NCBI GenBank assembly: GCA_947177715.1
Contig: CAMWVM010000043.1
Span: 1 to 9,491 of the forward strand
Direction: 5' to 3'
Length of the DNA stretch: 9,491 nt
Origin: an uncultured Ruminococcus sp.
GTDB lineage: Bacteria; Bacillota; Clostridia; Oscillospirales; Ruminococcaceae
Shown: one piece after another, positions 1 through 5,647 of the stretch
Layout of the letters: every line of letters begins with the position of its first letter
Numbering within the stretch: the stretch's first letter is position 1
Notes under the pieces: generated by a model
What the model saw: only the letters and a program-made list of their open reading frames with translations
Told to the model about the DNA's origin: nothing
Databases searched by the model: none
Translations under genes and position numbers: made by a program

Positions 1-59
1 AAAAACGTCAGCTGAAGCCGACCTTGCCACGTTGAAAACGGGCAAGCCCTTATTTGAAA
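1..59 (-). repeat. Hairpin repeat R1 (core A), reverse orientation, at window edge
   Basis: Positions 20-59 are the exact reverse complement of 7671-7710, a 40-base identity. Positions 4-11 (AACGTCAG) also match 7719-7726 in reverse, with the same 8-base spacing but a diverged spacer. The core folds as CTTGCC-CGTT, a TTC loop, then AACG-(T)-GGCAAG when read on the minus strand. The element lies upstream of the choloylglycine hydrolase gene and points away from it. It may continue beyond the left edge. Its function is unknown to me. Confidence 0.85.
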
Positions 60-117
60 AAGTGTTTAAATCACTTGACAGCTGTGATGGTTTTAATTTC
101 TCTTTAATAAAGTCTAT

Positions 118-145
118 TTGAAATTTCAATATAATTAGTTATAAT
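118..145 (+). promoter_or_regulatory. Candidate sigma-A promoter for the choloylglycine hydrolase gene
   Basis: A -35 box TTGAAA (118-123) is followed after 16 bases by a -10 box TATAAT (140-145). Transcription would start near 152 and leave an unusually long leader of about 180 bases before the ATG at 332. That leader contains the 18-bp palindrome at 196-213. The area is very AT-rich, so chance matches are likely. A closer promoter was not found. Confidence 0.45.
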
Positions 146-195
146 TTTATTAGTGATAAAATTTATTGCATCTGAGATTAAACGATCAGAACTTG

Positions 196-213
196 TGCAA
201 TAATATTATTGCA
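196..213. promoter_or_regulatory. Perfect 18-bp palindrome, operator-like
   Basis: TGCAATAATATTATTGCA reads identically on both strands. A further half-site TTATTGCA lies at 163-170, and a second imperfect dyad (TTTCA, 6 bases, TGAAA) at 225-240. The cluster lies between the best candidate promoter and the hydrolase start codon. That position suits a dimeric transcriptional regulator such as a TetR- or MarR-type protein. The binding protein cannot be named from the sequence. Confidence 0.45.
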
Positions 214-331
214 GTGAAAAATGGTTTCAATTAACTGAAATTATGTGTTAAAACGGCACTACTTTACTGCTGCTTAAAATCATAAGCTCTTTAAATAACA
301 CCTTTTAAAATTAATAGGAGGAAAATCAAAT

Positions 332-1306
332 ATGTGTACCGCAGCAACATATAAAACAAAGGACTTTTATTTCGGAAGAACGCTTGACTATGATTTTTCC
401 TATAACGAAGAGGTTGCAATCACACCACGTAATTATCCATTTGATTTTAATGAAATGGGTTTGATGAACACACATTACGCAATGATCGGTATGGCATACG
501 TTGTAAATGACTATCCTCTGTATTATGATGCTGTCAATGAAAAGGGTCTTGGAATGGCTGGACTTAATTTCGTCGGAAATGCATATTACAGAGAAAACAT
601 TCCGAATAAGGATAATATCGCTCAGTTTGAGTTTATTCCGTGGATATTAAGTCAATGTGCTTCCGTTAAAGAAGCAAAAGTGCTGCTCCAAAAAATTAAT
701 CTGACTGATATCCAATTCAATGATAAGCTTCCTTTAGCACAACTTCATTGGATCATTGCCGACACAAATGAAGCAATAACTGTAGAATCAGTCAGGGAAG
801 GCATTAAAATATATGACAATCCAGTCGGAGTTCTGACAAATAATCCGACATTTGAAGAGCAAATGTTCCAGCTTAATAATTATATGCATTTATCCCCTAA
901 AACACCTCAGAATTTATTTTCAGATGCTTTGGATTTACACGCATACAGCCGTGGTATGGGGGCGATGGGATTGCCTGGTGATCTTTCATCACAATCTCGT
1001 TTTGTCAGAGTTTCTTTTGTAAAAATGAATTCTATTTCCGGTGACTCGGAAAAGGAAAGCATCAGCCAGTTCTTTCATATTTTAGGGTCGGTTGATCAAC
1101 AGAGAGGGTGCTGTGATGTTGGAGATGGGAAATTTGAAACAACAATTTATACATCATGCTGCAATGCTCAAAAAGGAATTTATTATTACACAACCTATAA
1201 TAATCATCAAATTACAGGTGTGAATATGTATCATGAAAATCTTGACGGAAAACAACTGATTCGATATCCTTTAATTCTTGCTGAGCAGATAAAAATGCAG
1301 AATTGA
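332..1306 (+). CDS. Choloylglycine hydrolase / penicillin V acylase family amidase (linear amide C-N hydrolase)
   Basis: This 324-aa Ntn-hydrolase has the usual length for bile salt hydrolases and penicillin V acylases. Family knowledge says Cys2 becomes the N-terminal nucleophile once Met1 is removed, and the protein starts MCTAAT. The other expected catalytic residues are present: R16 and D19 in FGRTLDY, N79 in AGLNF, the asparagines N170/N171 in LTNNPTF, and R223 in SQSRFVRV. There is no signal peptide, so it is expected to be cytoplasmic and to cleave conjugated bile acids or related N-acyl amides. Bile-salt and penicillin specificity cannot be separated by eye; a gut host would favour bile salts. 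The start is fixed by Cys2 and by AGGAGG at 316-321. Upstream lie a palindrome cluster and repeat R1. No convincing terminator follows the stop codon. Confidence 0.92.
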   Translation: MCTAATYKTKDFYFGRTLDYDFSYNEEVAITPRNYPFDFNEMGLMNTHYAMIGMAYVVNDYPLYYDAVNEKGLGMAGLNFVGNAYYRENIPNKDNIAQFEFIPWILSQCASVKEAKVLLQKINLTDIQFNDKLPLAQLHWIIADTNEAITVESVREGIKIYDNPVGVLTNNPTFEEQMFQLNNYMHLSPKTPQNLFSDALDLHAYSRGMGAMGLPGDLSSQSRFVRVSFVKMNSISGDSEKESISQFFHILGSVDQQRGCCDVGDGKFETTIYTSCCNAQKGIYYYTTYNNHQITGVNMYHENLDGKQLIRYPLILAEQIKMQN

Positions 1307-1383
1307 TTGGTGCATTCTATAAAAATTTCTTATTTCACGGTTCTTAAATGAGTAAACAAATTATTAGAAAAGATAAAAATGCA

Positions 1384-1515
1384 GGGGACTAAGTCCTCAA
1401 CGTCCCATTTGTGAGAATAAACTTGCTTAGGGAAGCGGGCATCTGAAAATGCCAATATATATAATTAAATATTGGAAACATTTTGTTATTCATTCTGTAA
1501 CTTATTCAAAAGTTA
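1384..1515 (+). other. Hairpin-rich non-coding stretch, unidentified
   Basis: The 284 bases between the hydrolase and thioesterase genes contain no gene. They hold a run of short hairpins: GGGGAC/GTCCTC (1384-1398) or alternatively GGGAC/GTCCC (1385-1406); GCTT-AGGG-AAGC (1425-1436); GGCAT/ATGCC with loop CTGAAA (1438-1453); CCAATAT/ATATTGG (1452-1475); and TAACTT/AAGTTA (1498-1515). The third and fourth share two bases and exclude each other. It could be a small RNA, a leader remnant or a decayed repeat. I could not match it to a known riboswitch. The strand is a guess. Confidence 0.3.
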
Positions 1516-1530
1516 TATCCCTCCTACTGC

Positions 1531-1559
1531 TTGACAATAGTTTTTTGTCATGATATATT
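1531..1559 (+). promoter_or_regulatory. Strong extended -10 promoter for the acyl-ACP thioesterase gene
   Basis: A consensus -35 box TTGACA (1531-1536), a 17-base spacer and TATATT (1554-1559), preceded by TGA as an extended -10 element. Transcription should start near 1566, about 25 bases before the ATG at 1591. The open reading frame can be extended upstream to the TTG at 1531, but that TTG is the -35 box, so the longer protein is not expected. Confidence 0.85.
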
Positions 1560-1590
1560 TGTTTTAACAAATGAAATCTGGGAGGATTAT

Positions 1591-2307
1591 ATGACTTTCA
1601 AAGAAATTTATCAAACAAGAATAGAGGATTATGATATAAATGGATTGCTGTCTGTAGAAGCGGTACTTAGAATTTTCGAAAATATCGGAAGCCATCATTC
1701 GGACAGCGTTAGTAATAGCGTTATTAAAGGTAGTCTTAATGGAATTGCATGGATTTTTGTGGAGTGGAGAATAGAGATTGAAAGATTGCCTAAATATGGA
1801 GAATTGGTCAAAGCAGAAACATGGATTAACGGTAAAGCTCCGTCATCATCAGTTATGAGAAACTTTCTTTTGTCTGATAATGAGGGAAATACACTGATAA
1901 AAGGTACTGCTAAGTTTGCATTGTTTGATTTGATAAAAAGAAAGCCTACACGAATTTCAGCCGAACTTTTTGAAATGTATTCTCCTGAAAATTTTAGTGT
2001 ATTTGAAAATAAATCTGAGCGTTTGAGAGAGCCTGAGGAATATGATTTTGAACTCCAGCTTGTCCAGCGCAGAAGTGACGTTGATTTCAACGGTCACGTA
2101 CACAATATTAATTATCTTATTTATGCTTTGGAAGCACTGCCTAAGAGTGTCTATGAAAGCAGAGATTTCAGCTGTGTAAGAATATTATATAAAAATCCAC
2201 TGAAATCCGGAGAAACGATTAATGTAAAGGTTCGAGAAAACGACGGTGTTTATTCAGTAGGAATTTACGGTGAAGATAAGATCTCATCTATTGTTGAAAT
2301 ATCTTAA
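1591..2307 (+). CDS. Acyl-ACP thioesterase (FatA/FatB-like, double hot-dog)
   Basis: This 238-aa cytoplasmic enzyme should release fatty acids from acyl-carrier protein, ending or diverting fatty-acid synthesis. Two hot-dog repeats are apparent. The first has the long helix around VEAVLRIFENIGSHH and the strand GIAWIFVEWRIEIERLP. The second opens with DVDFNGHVHNINY at about residues 163-175. D165, N167 and H169 reproduce the D-x-N-x-H catalytic pattern of the plant FatB-type family, although the usual HVNN is HVHN here. The start is ATG 1591, preceded by GGGAGG (1580-1585) and an extended -10 promoter. The 20 extra upstream codons would overlap that promoter. An intrinsic terminator follows at 2377, so it appears monocistronic. 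Acyl-chain preference cannot be read from the sequence. Confidence 0.9.
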   Translation: MTFKEIYQTRIEDYDINGLLSVEAVLRIFENIGSHHSDSVSNSVIKGSLNGIAWIFVEWRIEIERLPKYGELVKAETWINGKAPSSSVMRNFLLSDNEGNTLIKGTAKFALFDLIKRKPTRISAELFEMYSPENFSVFENKSERLREPEEYDFELQLVQRRSDVDFNGHVHNINYLIYALEALPKSVYESRDFSCVRILYKNPLKSGETINVKVRENDGVYSVGIYGEDKISSIVEIS

Positions 2308-2376
2308 ATAAAAAATTAACTAAACTTTTATTAGGATGCTTTTTAAAAGACAGGCATTAAATCATGCTACAGAAAT

Positions 2377-2410
2377 AAATCCCCGAGATCTCGTGTCTTC
2401 GGGGATTTTT
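2377..2410 (+). terminator. Intrinsic terminator after the thioesterase gene
   Basis: A perfect 10-bp stem AAATCCCCGA/TCGGGGATTT (2377-2386 and 2399-2408) encloses a 12-base loop and runs into a T-tract ending at 2410. The loop contains the start of a GAGATCTC palindrome shared with the stem edge. It lies 70 bases after the thioesterase stop codon. Confidence 0.9.
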
Positions 2411-2414
2411 ACCT

Positions 2415-2476
2415 GTAACTTAGGCAAGATGTCATACATGCCCACAGCCCATTAACATCTTGTACACCTTGTGAAT
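2415..2476 (-). repeat. Hairpin repeat R2 (diverged core), reverse orientation
   Basis: TAACTTAGGCAAGATGT (2416-2432) is the exact reverse complement of the right end of R3 and R4. On the minus strand the element then forms an 8-bp stem CAAGATGT/ACATCTTG around a 22-base loop. It ends near ATTCACAAGG, a shortened likeness of the R3 left end ATTCAAATAAGG. The core therefore differs from cores A and C. It lies between the thioesterase terminator and the next gene. The right end is certain; the left end is tentative. Confidence 0.6.
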
Positions 2477-2481
2477 ATACT
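2452..2481 (+). promoter_or_regulatory. Candidate promoter for the small membrane protein
   Basis: TTAACA (2452-2457) and TATACT (2476-2481) are separated by 18 bases; each matches consensus at five of six positions. Transcription would begin at about 2488, right at the ribosome binding site, which is close for a translated mRNA. The boxes fall inside or at the edge of repeat R2. Confidence 0.35.
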
Positions 2482-2502
2482 GTAACAGGAGGTGAAAAAT
2501 AA

Positions 2503-2916
2503 ATGGCTAATTGTGATTGTAGATGTAGTTGTGTGGGAATTAGTATCGTAGCAAGTATAATCATTGGAATTATCGCAGCTGTTCTTAGAGTTACAGCAGT
2601 AATTACCATAATACCTGCATTCTTGTGGGTCGTTTTGGGCGTTGCAGTGGTTTATCTTGCAATATTATTGATAACGTCACGTGATCAATCTTCAGCAGAA
2701 ACACGTGGCTGCTGCTCGATTATTCGTGCATTGCTTGCAGGTATCTTAGGCGCTGTTCTCACATCTTTGATTCTTTTGGGTGTGACATTTGCTGCAGCAA
2801 GTATTATCGGTGGAATTATCACAGGTTTGTTTATAGCATTCCTTTCATTGATTATAACATCTGTGGTTTGCCTTATTCTGTGTAAGTCAAGATGCAGAAC
2901 CAGCGACAGAGGATAA
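2503..2916 (+). CDS. Small cysteine-rich four-helix membrane protein, function unknown
   Basis: I do not recognise this 137-aa protein. It starts MANCDCRCSC, giving a regular C-x-C-x-C-x-C array (Cys4, 6, 8, 10). Four hydrophobic segments follow at about 11-34, 36-57, 78-99 and 101-127. A polar loop at 58-76 contains a CC pair (Cys70-71), and Cys123, 127 and 131 cluster at the end of the last helix. Cysteines thus sit at both termini and in the middle loop, all near membrane borders. Metal binding, disulfides or acylation are possible but unproven. The start is secure: AGGAGGTG (2487-2494) lies 8 bases before the ATG. It is a single-gene unit between two intrinsic terminators. The hydrophobic code and good ribosome site argue that it is real. 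Confidence 0.75.
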   Translation: MANCDCRCSCVGISIVASIIIGIIAAVLRVTAVITIIPAFLWVVLGVAVVYLAILLITSRDQSSAETRGCCSIIRALLAGILGAVLTSLILLGVTFAAASIIGGIITGLFIAFLSLIITSVVCLILCKSRCRTSDRG

Positions 2917-2948
2917 TAAAGTATAATTCAGACTTTGTTTTGAGTTGT

Positions 2949-2989
2949 AATCGGCATGGGCAAAACCGCCTGTGCCGATTAAACTTTTT
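2949..2989 (+). terminator. Intrinsic terminator after the small membrane protein gene
   Basis: AATCGGCA (2949-2956) pairs with TGCCGATT (2973-2980). An inner GGGC/GCCT helix with one G-U pair closes the loop AAAACC, and TTTTT follows at 2985-2989 after AAAC. The T-tract is offset by four bases from the stem, so efficiency may be moderate. Confidence 0.75.
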
Positions 2990-3013
2990 ATAGGTTAATT
3001 AAATGCTAAAGCC

Positions 3014-3042
3014 TTGAATAAAATATTTGAAAGTGCTATAAT
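3014..3042 (+). promoter_or_regulatory. Extended -10 promoter for the EamA transporter gene
   Basis: TTGAAT (3014-3019), a 17-base spacer and a consensus TATAAT (3037-3042) preceded by TGC as an extended -10. Transcription should start near 3049, 37 bases before the ATG at 3086. The TTG at 3014 is in frame with the transporter, but as part of the -35 box it is not the translation start. Confidence 0.8.
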
Positions 3043-3085
3043 ATCAAGTGATATTTTAATTCCAAAATTAACGGAGAAAACTTTC

Positions 3086-4012
3086 ATGAATATAAAAGCA
3101 ATATTTCAAAATCCTAAAATTGTGATAATCTTAGCATTGTTTTGCTGTGCTTTGTGGGGAAGTGCTTTTCCGTGCGTAAAAGTCGGATATCAGCTGTTTG
3201 ACATAAAGGATGCAGGAAGTCAGATTATGTTTGCAGGATGTAGATTCTTTCTTGCCGGTGTTCTCACTTTTTTTATTGCAAGTATAAGCGAGAAAAAAAT
3301 AATCGGAATGAAGAAAAAATCAGTTCCATATATTCTCGCACAGGGAATTCTTCAAACAACAATCCAGTATGTGTTCTTTTATCTCGGACTTGCTCATACT
3401 ACAGGTTCAAAGGCATCAGTAATAAATGCATCTAATGTATTCTTTTCTATTATTGCAGCACATTTTCTTTTGAAAAATGAAAATATATCAATGAGAAAAT
3501 CAGTTGGATGTATTATAGGGTTTCTCGGTGTGATAATAGTGAACTTAGCTCCAAATGCTATTGAAAACGACTTTTCTCTGAGCGGCGAAGGGTTTGTCCT
3601 TATATGTTCTATTGCCTATGGAGTAAGTACCGTTACACTTAAGCTGATGTCAGATAAAGAAAACCCCACAACCATTACCGCCTACCAGTTGCTTTTTGGC
3701 GGAGCAGTCTTGTTGATAATCGGTATGCTTTCAGGCGGCAAAGTAAGCGGATTTACTTTTAAATCTACTTTTCTGCTGTTATATCTTGCAGTGCTTTCAG
3801 CTGTTGCATTTAGTATATGGACAGCGCTGTTAAAATATAATCCTGTCGGAAAAGTAGCGGTTTTTGGGTTTAGTATCCCTGTTTTTGGTGCATTGCTGTC
3901 CGCAGTTATTCTCCGTGAAAATATATTCTCATGGAATAATCTGATTTCCTTGTGCTTAGTCAGTATAGGAATTTATATTGTTAATAAACCTAAAATCAAA
4001 TTTAATAAATAA
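3086..4012 (+). CDS. EamA-family (drug/metabolite transporter superfamily) permease
   Basis: A 308-aa integral membrane protein with about ten hydrophobic helices arranged as two EamA repeats, the usual architecture and length of DMT-superfamily permeases. The first helix carries the typical LWGSAFP signature (residues 23-29). The first repeat ends near LGVIIVNLAP and the second begins near GEGFVLICSIAYG. The protein closes with the basic tail KPKIKFNK. Such proteins export amino acids, metabolites or other small molecules across the cytoplasmic membrane. The substrate cannot be told from the sequence. The start is ATG 3086 because GGAGA (3073-3077) lies 8 bases upstream and the extended -10 promoter lies before it. 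A bidirectional terminator follows immediately. It appears to be transcribed alone. Confidence 0.9.
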   Translation: MNIKAIFQNPKIVIILALFCCALWGSAFPCVKVGYQLFDIKDAGSQIMFAGCRFFLAGVLTFFIASISEKKIIGMKKKSVPYILAQGILQTTIQYVFFYLGLAHTTGSKASVINASNVFFSIIAAHFLLKNENISMRKSVGCIIGFLGVIIVNLAPNAIENDFSLSGEGFVLICSIAYGVSTVTLKLMSDKENPTTITAYQLLFGGAVLLIIGMLSGGKVSGFTFKSTFLLLYLAVLSAVAFSIWTALLKYNPVGKVAVFGFSIPVFGALLSAVILRENIFSWNNLISLCLVSIGIYIVNKPKIKFNK

Positions 4013-4021
4013 AAATTATAT

Positions 4022-4066
4022 AAAAAAGTACAACATAAAGTCTTAAGCTTTAGGTTGTACTTTTTT
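4022..4066. terminator. Bidirectional intrinsic terminator between convergent genes
   Basis: AAAAAAGTACAAC (4022-4034) pairs with GTTGTACTTTTTT (4054-4066), and an inner TAAAG/CTTTA helix closes the 7-base loop TCTTAAG. A- and T-tracts on both flanks let it serve the transporter gene (+) and the deacetylase gene (-). The deacetylase stop codon (4065-4067) overlaps the outer arm. Confidence 0.93.
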
Positions 4067-5072
4067 AATTATTAATGCAATGATGCGGTACATAAGATGT
4101 ATCGTCTATAGCTTTTAATTCATATCCATGAGCTTGATAATATTCTATAATTTTAGGAAGTGAGTCAACTGTCGATTGCTTGTCCCCAGAGTCATGGCAA
4201 AGCATCACAAGATCTGTTCCTCCTATAGATTCAATAGCATTCTTGTAAAGCTTCTCAGCAGATTGCTCACCGCCTACAGCGTCACCGTTGGCGCAGTTCC
4301 AGTCATAATATTGATATCCCTTTTTAAGTACATCCTTGCTGAGATAAGTCATAATTCCATCGCAGTAATTTGATGATACGGTATTTGAACTTCCGCCCGG
4401 AAAACGTATATATTGCGGAGTAAAACCAAGCTCTTTTTCACAAAGCTTTGAAATCTTGTTTAAATCCTTGTAATATGCTTCTGTTGATTTGTAAACATTG
4501 GAATAATCGTGGGTATATGTATGCATTCCAATGGTATGCCCCCTGTCATGAGCCTCTTTAATATATTTGGAACAGTCCGTTGCAAATCCAGTGACAAAGA
4601 AAGTAGCTTTAGCATTGTATTTGTCAAGGATGTCTAGTATCTTAGGGGTCAGCTTTGAAGGACCGTCATCAAATGTCAGATATAATATTTTTTGTCCTGT
4701 CAGTTTATCAGTGCCGATTTTATTACCTGATTTTATCTGCGAAAAGCTGCTGTTATCCTCATTTGTATTCTCAGTAGCTGGGGTCATTGAGTCATCAGAA
4801 GCGTACAAAGATTCGGTTGATGATGACATTATCACAGCAGCATCAATTGCTGAATTCACATTAAAATCAAATGAGGTGTCATCATCGTATGAATCGTTTG
4901 AATTGTCATCGGAGATATAATGTGAGTTTGCGTTAAAAGCTATTTGTGCATCAACGTTTAGATCCTGAAGATTATTATCGGAAGTATTTTTTTCAATAAA
5001 ACTATAAAACAAAATCCCTGACAAACAACCTGTTATAACTGTTAATAATGATAAAAGAGCAACCCTTTTCAT
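4065..5072 (-). CDS. Membrane-anchored polysaccharide deacetylase (NodB / CE4 domain)
   Basis: This 335-aa protein should remove N-acetyl groups from a cell-envelope glycan, most likely peptidoglycan GlcNAc, outside the membrane. Residues 4-26 are hydrophobic after MKR and contain ITGC (Cys16), which fits a lipobox. Hydrophobicity continues past the cysteine, so a plain transmembrane anchor is equally possible. A low-complexity Asp/Ser/Asn-rich linker follows (about 29-120). The catalytic domain shows CE4 motifs: TFDDGP (133-138), metal-binding H184 and H188 in HTYTH, R223 in RFPGG, DWN (257-259) and the catalytic H293 in LCHDS. I chose ATG 5072 (GGTGA four bases upstream). ATG 5096, behind AAGGA, would add eight residues and cannot be excluded. 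It has its own promoter. Confidence 0.92.
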   Translation of the reverse strand: MKRVALLSLLTVITGCLSGILFYSFIEKNTSDNNLQDLNVDAQIAFNANSHYISDDNSNDSYDDDTSFDFNVNSAIDAAVIMSSSTESLYASDDSMTPATENTNEDNSSFSQIKSGNKIGTDKLTGQKILYLTFDDGPSKLTPKILDILDKYNAKATFFVTGFATDCSKYIKEAHDRGHTIGMHTYTHDYSNVYKSTEAYYKDLNKISKLCEKELGFTPQYIRFPGGSSNTVSSNYCDGIMTYLSKDVLKKGYQYYDWNCANGDAVGGEQSAEKLYKNAIESIGGTDLVMLCHDSGDKQSTVDSLPKIIEYYQAHGYELKAIDDTSYVPHHCINN

Positions 5073-5124
5073 ACATTCACCACTTTTATGTAACATAAAT
5101 TTCCTTTTAAACTCATTGTCATAT

Positions 5125-5153
5125 ATTATACCACATAAAAACAATAATTTCAA
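5125..5153 (-). promoter_or_regulatory. Extended -10 promoter for the deacetylase gene
   Basis: On the minus strand TTGAAA (5153-5148), a 17-base spacer and a consensus TATAAT (5130-5125) preceded by TGG. Transcription should start near 5118, about 46 bases before the ATG at 5072. Confidence 0.85.
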
Positions 5154-5164
5154 CAAATACCTTA

Positions 5165-5189
5165 AAACATTTTGTTAACGATAATGTTT
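5165..5189. promoter_or_regulatory. Dyad upstream of the deacetylase promoter
   Basis: AAACATT (5165-5171) and AATGTTT (5183-5189) form an inverted repeat with an 11-base spacer, about 12 bases upstream of the -35 box. That is a common place for an activator site. With such AT-rich DNA it may also be chance. Confidence 0.25.
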
Positions 5190-5247
5190 GCTGAAAATAA
5201 AGCTGATATATATTGAATGTGCAAAGTTTTTTAAGCTCTTTATAAAT

Positions 5248-5277
5248 AAAAAAACTCCCCAAAAAAATCGGAGAGTT
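5248..5277 (-). terminator. Intrinsic terminator after the TSCPD gene
   Basis: On the minus strand AACTCTCC (5277-5270) pairs with GGGGAGTT (5260-5253), using one U-G pair that exists only in the minus-strand RNA, and runs into a T-tract. It lies 17 bases after the TSCPD stop codon. Confidence 0.85.
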
Positions 5278-5293
5278 AATTTTTATCTTTTTG

Positions 5294-5542
5294 TTATTTA
5301 GTTAATTTTAAAGCCTCCGCAAGCTGAGCCGGACAGGAAGTACCTCTCCCGTTGCAGTCTACATTTTGAAGCTTTTCGATGACATCATCAACTTTCATTC
5401 CTGAAACAAGCCTTGAAATTCCACTTGTATTGCCATTGCATCCGCCAATAAATTTAACGTTTTGTATAATGCCATTATCATCAACTTCAACAATAATCTC
5501 TCTGGAACATACGCCTCGAGGTTTGTAATTAACTTTTTTCAT
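5294..5542 (-). CDS. TSCPD domain protein, four-cysteine family (TIGR03905-like)
   Basis: An 82-aa single-domain protein of the small stand-alone TSCPD family. The same fold is found at the C-terminus of some adenosylcobalamin-dependent ribonucleotide reductases. The four diagnostic cysteines are present: C12 (GVCSREI), C35 (GGCNGN), C63 (DCNGRGTSC) and C70. Four cysteines in this arrangement suggest metal binding, but the family's function is not established. The name-giving TSCPD motif reads TSCPA here, so the last acidic residue is replaced by alanine. The start is supported by GGAGG seven bases upstream of the ATG. No promoter is visible in the 101 bases separating it from the PHP gene, so it is probably the second gene of that transcript, with hairpin repeat R3 in the gap. 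An intrinsic terminator follows. Confidence 0.88.
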   Translation of the reverse strand: MKKVNYKPRGVCSREIIVEVDDNGIIQNVKFIGGCNGNTSGISRLVSGMKVDDVIEKLQNVDCNGRGTSCPAQLAEALKLTK

Positions 5543-5570
5543 TGCTATTCCTCCATTATGTGTCTGATTA

Positions 5571-5647
5571 ATTCAAATAAGGGCTCCCGCCGCCATAGCT
5601 ATCCGAAAGGATAGGTTGGAGGCTGGGGGACATCTTGCCTAAGTTAT
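5571..5647 (+). repeat. Hairpin repeat R3 (core C), compact full-length copy
   Basis: The left end ATTCAAATAAGGGCT is followed by a GC-rich core. CTCCC pairs with GGGGG, GCCGCCA with TGGAGGC (one G-A mismatch), and CTATCC with GGATAG around a GAAA tetraloop. The right end is ACATCTTGCCTAAGTTAT. From 5583 to 5647 it matches 7764-7829 with one substitution and one extra G in the latter. The ends can pair as ATAA/TTAT and GGGC/GCCT. It sits between the TSCPD and PHP genes, and its last bases contain the PHP stop codon (5644-5646). Confidence 0.9.

Noticed and set aside
75..80. Consensus TTGACA as a -35 box for the hydrolase gene
   Set aside because: No acceptable -10 box lies 15-19 bases downstream.
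1384..1453. Riboswitch or 6S RNA in the hydrolase-thioesterase gap
   Set aside because: None of the conserved signatures I know (TPP, SAM, purine, ZTP, c-di-GMP, preQ1, fluoride, T-box) is present, and the 6S likeness is limited to a few bases.
1695..2090. Minus-strand ORF of 131 codons inside the thioesterase gene
   Set aside because: It is fully antisense to a well-supported gene and shows no recognisable domain.
4567..4920. Plus-strand ORFs inside the deacetylase gene (4176-4373, 4567-4920)
   Set aside because: The opposite strand carries all CE4 motifs; these readings have low-complexity sequence and no ribosome site.
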